Positions 1 to 8,102 of a DNA stretch of 64,000 nucleotides are shown here, piece after piece. Source of the stretch: Pelomonas sp963422775 (lineage in GTDB: Bacteria > Pseudomonadota > Gammaproteobacteria > Burkholderiales > Burkholderiaceae_C); the NCBI GenBank assembly GCA_963422775.4, contig CAUJSJ030000103.1, positions 1 to 64,000 of the forward strand. Reading direction: 5' to 3'. The translations under genes were made by a program, and so were the position numbers. The number at the start of each line of letters is the position of its first letter. The first letter of the stretch is position 1. The notes beneath the pieces are model-generated. The model had not been told where the DNA came from. It saw only the letters and a list, made by a program, of their open reading frames with translations, and did no database searches.

Positions 1-303
1 CTCGGTGCCGTCCAGGTCGATCAGCGTCTTGTCCAGGAAGGCCTGCTCGGAGGCGTCCAGGCCCAGCACGGCCTCGCTGATCTCGGTATTGATGTGCTCG
101 ACGGCCTTCAGCACGCCCTTGCCCAGGTAGCGGCTCTTGTCGCCGTCGCGCAGTTCGATGGCTTCGCGTGAACCGGTGGACGCGCCCGAGGGCACGGCCG
201 CGCGGCCCATGACGCCGGACTCCAGCAGCACGTCGCATTCGACGGTGGGATTGCCGCGGCTGTCGAGGATTTCTCGACCGACGATGTCAACGATGGCGCT
301 CAT
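1..303 (-). CDS. eno: enolase, N-terminal part (runs off window)
   Basis: Enolase converts 2-phosphoglycerate to phosphoenolpyruvate in the cytoplasm. Only the first 101 residues are inside the window; the protein starts MSAIVDIVGREILDSRGNP and contains the substrate-loop region SGASTGSREA near residue 40, both diagnostic of the enolase N-terminal domain. The ATG at 303 is preceded by GGAG eight bases upstream, a good ribosome binding site. In many beta-proteobacteria eno follows pyrG, kdsA and a DUF1330 gene in the same direction; here the same order holds but two extra membrane-protein genes sit in between. The rest of the gene lies beyond position 1. Confidence 0.97.
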   Translation of the reverse strand, partial: MSAIVDIVGREILDSRGNPTVECDVLLESGVMGRAAVPSGASTGSREAIELRDGDKSRYLGKGVLKAVEHINTEISEAVLGLDASEQAFLDKTLIDLDGTE

Positions 304-400
304 GTGTGTGTCTCCAGCAAATGAAAAATTCGGGCGGGCGCAAGTGTGCCGAGCGGGCGTTACCGTGTCACAACAAGCGTCTGGCGAGTTGCGCGCGAGT

Positions 401-1666
401 TTAAGTGCTGGCGCTTTGCACCGGCCCCTGGCGCCACAGCCGCCAGGTCACCGCGGCCAGCGCAGCAACGCCCAAGGCGAGCACGGCCCACAACAGCGCG
501 CGGCGCGGTGGCAGCTTGGGCTCGGCCGGTGTGTCCTGAGCGGTGAAGGCACCGAGGCTGGACAGCCCCAGGCGCGGTTGTTCTCGCGGCCAGTCCGGCA
601 CCACCTCGGCCAGCGGGCGTGGGCCGGCGTCCGGCGCGAGCAGGCCCACCTGCAGGCTGAACGGCGGTTCGCCCTGTGCGGCCCACACGAGGCGGGTGGT
701 GCGCACGGTCCAGCTCAACTGAAGACTGCCGGCTGTCGGTAGTGCGGCACCGCGTGGTGGCAGCAGCCTCAGTTCGCTGGCACCCAGCGCGAGTGGCACG
801 GCGGGCGCCACATCGGCCGGTGCCGTGCCGCGGTCCACGCGATAGAACACGCTGCGGGCCACGGTGTGCCAGGCCGACTGCGGGCCCGAGCGGATCTGCA
901 CCTGCACGGGCAGCACCCACGTGCCCTGGCTGCCCGACAGCGCCAGGCTCAGCAGCGGCTGTGGGCCGCCCAGCGGCACCACCCAGCCGCCATCGGCGTC
1001 GGGCGCAGGCAGCGGGGCCGTGCGGGCGATTTGCTGCGGCGCCGACCCCGCGGGCCGGGCGAGCAGCGTGGCGCCATCCGGCTGCACGGCGCGGGCCGAG
1101 TCGTCCCAGACCAGGCGCAGGTAGCGCAGCGGCCTGCCGGGCAAGGCCACCAGCGGCTGGCTCAGTGGCGCGCCATCGGTGGTGCGCACCCCCAGCAGTT
1201 GGCCGGTGCCGAGGAGGCGCCAGGCTTGCAGGTCGGCGCTGGTCTCGACGCGGTAGCCGGCCTGAAAGGCGGCAGCGTCGGCGGGCCAGCGCAGCCGCAG
1301 CTGCTGAGGCTCGGCGGTCCAGCGGTCGGGCTCGCCCAGGTCCAGCAGCCAGCCGGCGGGGGCCTTGTTCGGTGGTGCGGAGGCCGGCACGGGTGCGGGC
1401 GGCAGCGCGAACAGCTTCAGCTCGCGTTCAGGGGGAGTGACGAGGCCAGTCTCGGGCAGCAGCGCGAACGGCACGCGCCGACCCTGGGCATCGAGCAGCT
1501 GCCAGTCGCGCAGGTCGCTGCCCAGGCTGTGCGGCCAGGCCCCGGCGCTGGCGTCCAGTGCCAGGAAGGGCGCGGGCTGGGTGATCTGGATGGGCGCGCG
1601 GTAGGGCGCGGCGCCGGCAGACACGGCAGCCAGCGCGAGCAAGAGTTCAAGGAGCCGGCGTTTCAT
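401..1666 (-). CDS. DUF3999 family membrane-anchored periplasmic protein
   Basis: A 421-residue protein of the DUF3999 family, of unknown function. It begins with a signal peptide (residues 1 to about 20, ending SAGAA), continues as a long Pro/Ala-rich beta-type exported domain, and ends with one membrane segment near residues 390-408 followed by a short basic tail, so most of the chain should lie in the periplasm. Its start overlaps the end of the DUF2339 gene by 20 bases, so the two are translationally coupled. DUF2339 and DUF3999 proteins commonly occur as neighbours, which supports a two-protein membrane complex (inference). No catalytic motif was recognised. Confidence 0.85.
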   Translation of the reverse strand: MKRRLLELLLALAAVSAGAAPYRAPIQITQPAPFLALDASAGAWPHSLGSDLRDWQLLDAQGRRVPFALLPETGLVTPPERELKLFALPPAPVPASAPPNKAPAGWLLDLGEPDRWTAEPQQLRLRWPADAAAFQAGYRVETSADLQAWRLLGTGQLLGVRTTDGAPLSQPLVALPGRPLRYLRLVWDDSARAVQPDGATLLARPAGSAPQQIARTAPLPAPDADGGWVVPLGGPQPLLSLALSGSQGTWVLPVQVQIRSGPQSAWHTVARSVFYRVDRGTAPADVAPAVPLALGASELRLLPPRGAALPTAGSLQLSWTVRTTRLVWAAQGEPPFSLQVGLLAPDAGPRPLAEVVPDWPREQPRLGLSSLGAFTAQDTPAEPKLPPRRALLWAVLALGVAALAAVTWRLWRQGPVQSAST

Positions 1667-4367
1667 TCCGAGCAGTTCCAGAAGATCCAGGCAGGGGGGC
1701 CACGTAGCCGATCACCAGCATCAGCACGCCCACCCCGATGAAGGACACGATGCGCAGCACGGTGCCGCTGCCTTGCAGGTCGAACACCATCAGCTTCAGC
1801 ACGACCGCGCCCAGCAGCGCCGCGCCTGCCAGCCACGGCGCGCGCTGGTGACGGCGCGTGCCCAGCATCATCAGCACCAGGGCCAGCGCGCTCCACAGCA
1901 GCGCCAGGCCGGTTTGCACACCGCGCGAATCCAGCCAGCCGTCGACGTGGTAGGGAACGCCGCCCCAGTGGTGGAAGCAGCGGATCAGCATGCCGTTGAG
2001 CCACAGGAAGGCCAGCGCCGCCGGCACCGCCAGCGCCTGCGGCGGCAGCTTGAGCGCAGCGGCGGCTGGGCTGCGCAGCCAGGCGATGACGGCCAGCAGC
2101 GCAGCGGCGATACCGAGGTCCAGCGGGTTCAGCAGCGGGATGTAGGGCAGGGGCTGGGCGCTGCCGGGGCTGGCCCAGTTGGCGATCAACACCCAGGCGG
2201 CGAGCGCCAGGCTCAGCACGGCGGCACCGGCCTGGGCATAGGCTGCAGGCGCCAGGCGCAGTGGCCAGACCTGGCGCTCGGGCACGCGCTTCTGTTGGCG
2301 CAGCACGGCGGCCAGCAGCAGCGCCGGCACCAGCAGCCAGCCCAGCCAGCCCCAGGAGCTGCCGCCAGCGCCGTCGATATTGCCGAGGTCGGCCGTCCAG
2401 TGGCGGCCCTGCAGCGCCCCGAGCAGCGCGAACGCGAGCAGGCAGCCGGCATGCGTCGCGTTGCGCAACAGCGCGGGCCAGTGCGGTGCCGTGCGTTGCA
2501 GCACCAGCGCCTGGGTGACCCAGGCCAGCGGCAGCGCCCACCACCCACCGGCCGAAAGCGGCGCGCCGTGCAGCACGGTGCCGGCGACACCCAGCAGCCC
2601 CCACGCCGGCAGCAGCAGCGCCGTTGGCCACGCAGCGGCGGGCCAGCGCCACAGCGCCTGCAGGCCCAGCAGCAAGGCGCTGGCCGTGGCGATCAGCGCG
2701 ACGCTGGTGGCCCAGACGTGCGGTGCCGGCACCCACTGGTCGAGCACGATGCCCGCTGCGACGGCGAGCCACACGGCGCCCCAGCCGACCAGCGCGAACG
2801 CCACCGCCGCATGCCATGGCCGGTTGTCGTCGCGGCCCAGGAAGCGCGCAGCGGCCAGCCCGCCGGCCGCGATCAGCAGCGCGTTCAACAGCTGCGACGG
2901 CGCCTGCAGGCCGGTGGGATCACCGCGGGACATCGACCCCAGCAGCGTCAAGCCTCCCAGCACCATCAAGGCCAGGCCAGTGGCCAGCACGCGCAGGCGG
3001 CGCTGGCGCAGGCCCAGCCACACGGCGCCCGCGCCCTCGAGCGCCCAGGCACCCGCAGTGGCTTCGGCGCTGAGCGCGAAGGGGATGACCAGCGTGCCGA
3101 ACACGGCGCCCAGCGCGATGAAGGCCTCGAACACGAGGCCGTGCGCCGGCCGGCGCCTTGCCCACGCAGCCAGGCCCACGTAGGCCCCGCCGATGAGCAG
3201 CGCTGCAAAGGCGATGGCCATCGAGTCGGGCTTGAGCAGTGCGTACTGCATGCCCGAACCGAACACCGGCACGCCGAACAGCAGCGTGGCCTGCAGCCAG
3301 ACCTCGGGTATTTGCGCACGGCGGCCGGGCATCAGCAGCACGGCGGTGAACAGCAGCCAGAAGGCGATCAAAAGGCCCTGGGCGACGGCGTAGTCGGCGG
3401 GTGTGTAACCCGTCAGCCCCCAGGCGCTGGCGACGACGGCGGTGAAGCCGAAGGCGATCAGGTTCAGGCGCGGCCAGTGCTTGAACCAGGCGACGAGCGC
3501 CACGCCCAGGCCGAGCACGAAGTCATAGCTGAGCAGCATCGCGATGGCGCCGCCGCCGCTGGACAGCAGCAGCGGCGTTGCGTAGCCCCCGAGAGCAGCA
3601 ACGACGGCCAGCGCCTGCGCGTCCTGCCGCACGGCCAACAGCGCGGCGAGCAGCGAGACGGACAGCATCAGCGCGAACACCAGCGCCTGCGGCTGCAGGC
3701 CGGCCAGCTTTACAGCGGCGAACAGCGTCAGGTACACGACGGCCACACCGCCGCCCTGCAGCAGCAGGCCGTAGCCACGCGAGCGAAGCCGCAGCCGCCA
3801 GCCGATGACCAGCAGTGCGACACCGGTGGCGCCGATGCCGGCCAGGCGCACTTCAAGCGGCACCGTGACGTTCTCGGCCGCGAAGCGGGCCAGGAAGACC
3901 AGGCCGAGGAAGAGCATCGCCAGCCCGACCTTGACGATGGTGTTGGCCGCCGCGATGCGCTGCGCCCAGGCGGGCATCGGTATGGCGCGGCGCGGCGCGG
4001 GCGCAGCGGCAGGGGCAGGGGCAGGGGCTGGCGGCGGTGTCGGCTTGGGAGCTTGAGATGAGGCAAGCGGTGTCGCGATGAGGGGCGGCGCCGGGACGGC
4101 GACTGCCGCTTCGGCCCGTTGAGGCACGACTGCCTCGGCCACGGGGACAGGCGCAGGTACGGGTACTTGCACGGCAGCCGGCTGAGGCGCCAAAGCAGGT
4201 GCGGGCGCGCGTGCCAAGAGTTGCTGCTCCAGGCTGGCGATGCGCCGCCCTTGCTGCGTCTGCTGCCAGAAAAGCCAGCCCACGGCGGCGCCGAGGAACG
4301 CGCCGATCAAACTCTCGGCAGCGAAGCCGCCAAACAGGGCGCCCAGCAGCAGTGCGACAACCGGCAC
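1647..4367 (-). CDS. DUF2339 polytopic membrane protein
   Basis: A 906-residue integral membrane protein of the DUF2339 family. The N-terminus has a glycine-rich hydrophobic segment (residues 1-35), a short coiled-coil-like stretch and an Ala/Pro-rich linker to about residue 130; the remainder is an almost unbroken series of hydrophobic helices, probably more than twenty. The start is a GTG at 4367, five bases after the stop of the DUF1330 gene, so it is probably co-transcribed with it. The stop lies inside the DUF3999 gene (20-base overlap). Function is unknown; a transport or cell-envelope role is only a guess from topology. Confidence 0.87.
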   Translation of the reverse strand: MPVVALLLGALFGGFAAESLIGAFLGAAVGWLFWQQTQQGRRIASLEQQLLARAPAPALAPQPAAVQVPVPAPVPVAEAVVPQRAEAAVAVPAPPLIATPLASSQAPKPTPPPAPAPAPAAAPAPRRAIPMPAWAQRIAAANTIVKVGLAMLFLGLVFLARFAAENVTVPLEVRLAGIGATGVALLVIGWRLRLRSRGYGLLLQGGGVAVVYLTLFAAVKLAGLQPQALVFALMLSVSLLAALLAVRQDAQALAVVAALGGYATPLLLSSGGGAIAMLLSYDFVLGLGVALVAWFKHWPRLNLIAFGFTAVVASAWGLTGYTPADYAVAQGLLIAFWLLFTAVLLMPGRRAQIPEVWLQATLLFGVPVFGSGMQYALLKPDSMAIAFAALLIGGAYVGLAAWARRRPAHGLVFEAFIALGAVFGTLVIPFALSAEATAGAWALEGAGAVWLGLRQRRLRVLATGLALMVLGGLTLLGSMSRGDPTGLQAPSQLLNALLIAAGGLAAARFLGRDDNRPWHAAVAFALVGWGAVWLAVAAGIVLDQWVPAPHVWATSVALIATASALLLGLQALWRWPAAAWPTALLLPAWGLLGVAGTVLHGAPLSAGGWWALPLAWVTQALVLQRTAPHWPALLRNATHAGCLLAFALLGALQGRHWTADLGNIDGAGGSSWGWLGWLLVPALLLAAVLRQQKRVPERQVWPLRLAPAAYAQAGAAVLSLALAAWVLIANWASPGSAQPLPYIPLLNPLDLGIAAALLAVIAWLRSPAAAALKLPPQALAVPAALAFLWLNGMLIRCFHHWGGVPYHVDGWLDSRGVQTGLALLWSALALVLMMLGTRRHQRAPWLAGAALLGAVVLKLMVFDLQGSGTVLRIVSFIGVGVLMLVIGYVAPLPGSSGTARNETPAP

Positions 4368-4372
4368 GAGGC

Positions 4373-4660
4373 TTACACCCCTTCGATCAACACCATGCGC
4401 ATCACGGCGATGCCCTCACGCGCCTCGCGAGCTGCGCCGTACTCGGGCGAGTCGTAGAAGCCCTGCGCGGCTTCAGCCGTGGGGAACTTCAGCAGCACGA
4501 CGCGCTCGGGCGTCCAGTCGCCTTCCAGCACGGTCGTCTTGCCGCCGCGCACCAGCACCTCGGCGCCGTGTTCCTTCATCGCCAGCGACGAGAGCCGCCG
4601 GTAGTCCTCGTACTGTTCCGGGTTGGTGACCTTGACGTTGGCGAGGATGTAGGCAGCCAT
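4373..4660 (-). CDS. DUF1330 domain protein
   Basis: A 95-residue soluble protein with the DUF1330 ferredoxin-like fold (dimeric alpha/beta barrel type); the start MAAYILANVKVTNPEQYEDY and the central VLEGDW segment are typical. No enzymatic activity is firmly known for the family. It lies between kdsA and the DUF2339 gene in the same direction; a DUF1330 gene in this slot next to kdsA and eno is common in Burkholderiales. No good Shine-Dalgarno sequence precedes the ATG; the upstream 22 bases instead are a degenerate copy of the end of kdsA. Confidence 0.9.
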   Translation of the reverse strand: MAAYILANVKVTNPEQYEDYRRLSSLAMKEHGAEVLVRGGKTTVLEGDWTPERVVLLKFPTAEAAQGFYDSPEYGAAREAREGIAVMRMVLIEGV

Positions 4661-4666
4661 GTGTTC

Positions 4667-4732
4667 AGCAGGAGAAGTCGTTTTGACGAAGGTTCAAATC
4701 AATGCACGCCAGTTCGTCGAAATGATTTCCCC

Positions 4733-4760
<28 letters not shown>
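4667..4760. repeat. direct and inverted repeats around the kdsA stop codon
   Basis: Bases 4735-4760 (the last codons of kdsA) recur at 4667-4692 with 21 of 26 positions matching; on the minus strand both copies read N-D-F-S-C-stop in one frame. In addition 4720-4729 (AAATGATTTC) and 4742-4751 (GAAATCATTT) form a perfect 10-bp inverted repeat that spans the kdsA stop codon. There is no long T-run, so a terminator role is unproven. The layout looks like a short tandem duplication of the gene end. Confidence 0.7.
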
Positions 4761-5590
<830 letters not shown>

Positions 5591-5602
5591 GGCGATGTTC
5601 CC

Positions 5603-7249
5603 TCAGGCCTCTTGCTTGTGGTTCAACGCCGCCTTGATGAAGGCCGTGAACAGCGGGTGGCCGCCCCAGGGCGTGGACTTGAACTCGGGGTGGAATTGCA
5701 CGCCGACGAACCAGGGGTGCACGTCGCGCGGCAACTCGACCATCTCGGTCAGCTTCTCGCGCTGGGTGATCGCGGAGATGACGAGGCCGGCCTGCTGCAG
5801 GCGGTCCAGATAGTGCTCGTTGGCTTCAAAGCGGTGGCGGTGGCGCTCGGTGACGACCTTGCCGTAGATATCGAAGGCCAGCGTGCCGGGCTTGACGTCG
5901 GAACTTTGCGCGCCCAGGCGCATCGTGCCGCCGAGGTCGCTCTTCTCGTCACGCTTCTGGATGCTGCCGTCGGCGTCCTGCCACTCGTCGATCAGCGCGA
6001 TGACGGGGTGGGGCGTCTCGGGTTCGAACTCGGTCGAGTTGGCGCCTTCGAGACCCGCCAGGTGGCGGGCCACCTCGATGGTGGCGACCTGCATGCCCAG
6101 GCAAATGCCCAGGTAGGGCAGCTTGTGTTCGCGGGCGTACTGGGCCGCGAGGATCTTGCCTTCCACGCCGCGCTTGCCGAAGCCGCCGGGCACGAGGATG
6201 GCGTCGAACTTGCCCAGCTCACCGACCGTCTCGGGCGTCAGCGTCTCGCTGTCGACGTATTCGATCTTCACGCCGGCATGGTTGTGGATGCCGGCGTGGC
6301 GCAGCGCTTCGTTGAGCGACTTGTACGAATCCGACAGGTCGGTGTACTTGCCGCACATCGCGATGGTGACTTCGGTCTTGGGGTTCTCGACCTCGTAGAC
6401 CAACGTGTCCCAGCGCTTCAGGTCGGCGCTCTTGGTGTTGAGCTGCAGCTTGGTGCAGATGAGCTGGTCCAGCCCCTGCTCGTGCAGCAGACGCGGCACC
6501 TTGTAGATGGTGTTCACGTCCCACATGGAGATCACGCCGTACTCCGCGACGTTGGTGAACAGCGAGATCTTCTCGCGCTCGTCGTCGGGGATGCGGCGGT
6601 CGGCGCGGCACAGCAGCGCGTCGGGCTGGATGCCGATCTCGCGCAGCTTCTGCACCGTGTGCTGGGTCGGCTTGGTCTTGAGCTCGCCGGCGGCGGCGAT
6701 CCAGGGCACGTAGGTCAGATGGACGAAGGCGGTGTTGGTCGGGCCGGCCTTCAGGCTCATCTGGCGGACGGCTTCCAGGAAGGGCAGGGACTCGATGTCG
6801 CCCACCGTGCCGCCGATCTCGACGATGGCCACATCCGCCGCGTCCGGCGTGCCGATGCCGGCGCCGCGCTTGATGAATTCCTGGATCTCGTTGGTGATGT
6901 GCGGGATCACCTGCACTGTCTTGCCGAGGTAGTCGCCGCGGCGTTCCTTCTCGAGCACGGTCTTGTAGATCTGGCCGGTCGTGAAGTTGTTGGAGCGCTT
7001 CATCCGGGTCGTGATGAAGCGTTCGTAGTGGCCCAGATCGAGGTCGGTTTCGGCGCCATCGTCGGTGACGAAGACCTCGCCGTGCTGGAAGGGCGACATC
7101 GTGCCGGGGTCGACATTGATGTACGGGTCTAGCTTGATCAGGGTGACTTTGAGGCCGCGCGATTCGAGGATGGCAGCCAGGGAGGCCGACGCGATGCCCT
7201 TGCCCAAGGAGGACACCACACCGCCGGTGACGAAGACGAATTTGGTCAT
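5603..7249 (-). CDS. pyrG: CTP synthase
   Basis: Makes CTP from UTP, ATP and glutamine. The 548-residue protein starts MTKFVFVTGGVVSSLGKG (ATG at 7249; the reading frame extends further upstream but the family N-terminus fixes this start). The synthase domain covers residues 1 to about 270 and the class I glutamine amidotransferase domain follows, with the nucleophile in LGICLGMQ and the His/Glu pair in VQFHPEF near the end. It is the first gene of a minus-strand run with kdsA 12 bases downstream, an order shared across beta-proteobacteria. Confidence 0.98.
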   Translation of the reverse strand: MTKFVFVTGGVVSSLGKGIASASLAAILESRGLKVTLIKLDPYINVDPGTMSPFQHGEVFVTDDGAETDLDLGHYERFITTRMKRSNNFTTGQIYKTVLEKERRGDYLGKTVQVIPHITNEIQEFIKRGAGIGTPDAADVAIVEIGGTVGDIESLPFLEAVRQMSLKAGPTNTAFVHLTYVPWIAAAGELKTKPTQHTVQKLREIGIQPDALLCRADRRIPDDEREKISLFTNVAEYGVISMWDVNTIYKVPRLLHEQGLDQLICTKLQLNTKSADLKRWDTLVYEVENPKTEVTIAMCGKYTDLSDSYKSLNEALRHAGIHNHAGVKIEYVDSETLTPETVGELGKFDAILVPGGFGKRGVEGKILAAQYAREHKLPYLGICLGMQVATIEVARHLAGLEGANSTEFEPETPHPVIALIDEWQDADGSIQKRDEKSDLGGTMRLGAQSSDVKPGTLAFDIYGKVVTERHRHRFEANEHYLDRLQQAGLVISAITQREKLTEMVELPRDVHPWFVGVQFHPEFKSTPWGGHPLFTAFIKAALNHKQEA

Positions 7250-7307
7250 GTCTTGCAGCATGCAGAACAGCATGCTGAGGTGGGAAATTGCGATTGTACG
7301 AGACCCG

Positions 7308-8102
7308 TCAATTGGGCCCCAGCAACTCCAGCACCAAGTCGGCCGTTGCCTCAGGTTTCTCGAAAGGGAACAGGTGCGAGCCCTCCATCCAGCGCCAGTT
7401 CTCGCCGGCGAGCTTCTTGGACGCCGCGGCACCTGCCTGGCGCAGCTCGGCCGAGCGCGTGCCACCGACGAAGGCGACCGGGCATTGCGGCGGGCGCAGG
7501 CGCAGCAGCAGCGGCAGGTGGTGGGGCAGGGTGCGGTAGACGTGGGCCTCGACGTCGCGGCGAAAGTGCAGCTGGACCTGACCGTCGATCTCCTCGAACC
7601 CGGCATCGATGTAGTCGGCCAGCACGCGCGGGTCCCAACGGGCAAACATCTTCTTCGCGGCGAAATGCGCGTACACGGCGTCGCGGCTCGGCCAGCTGTG
7701 GCGGCGCTCGCGGGCGATCTTCGAAGGCCGGTAGCGGTGGATCAATCCGGTCGTCTTGGCCATGGCAATGGCTGCGGCCTTGATGCCGACGACGACGGGC
7801 GAATCCAGCATCACCAGCCGGCTCACCAGGTCGGGACGACGGCAGGTGGCCATCAGGCTCAGCATGCCGCCCAGCGAATGGCCCACAAGTGCGACCTGGC
7901 CATCGGGCTTGACGTCTTGCTCGATGAAATGGATCAGCTGGTCGCGCAGCCGGCGCCAGTCGTCGGTGACGGGGAATCCCGGGTCGTGGCCGAAGCGGTC
8001 CAGTGCCTCGACCCGCCAGCCGGCGGCGCGCCAGCGCTCGAACAGCATGCGGTAGCAGCCGGCGGGATAGCTGTTGGCGTGGCTGAAGACGAGGGTCTTC
8101 AT
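7308..8102 (-). CDS. alpha/beta hydrolase
   Basis: A 264-residue single-domain alpha/beta hydrolase. The nucleophile elbow GHSLGG lies near residues 94-99, followed by the typical helix and the LVMLDSPVV strand; a C-terminal GSHLFPFEKP segment supplies the catalytic His. There is no signal peptide, so it should be cytoplasmic. Its ATG overlaps the mutS stop codon (ATGA, 8099-8102), so it is probably translated from the mutS message. The substrate cannot be told from sequence; esterase or lipase-like activity is the family expectation. Confidence 0.87.
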   Translation of the reverse strand: MKTLVFSHANSYPAGCYRMLFERWRAAGWRVEALDRFGHDPGFPVTDDWRRLRDQLIHFIEQDVKPDGQVALVGHSLGGMLSLMATCRRPDLVSRLVMLDSPVVVGIKAAAIAMAKTTGLIHRYRPSKIARERRHSWPSRDAVYAHFAAKKMFARWDPRVLADYIDAGFEEIDGQVQLHFRRDVEAHVYRTLPHHLPLLLRLRPPQCPVAFVGGTRSAELRQAGAAASKKLAGENWRWMEGSHLFPFEKPEATADLVLELLGPN

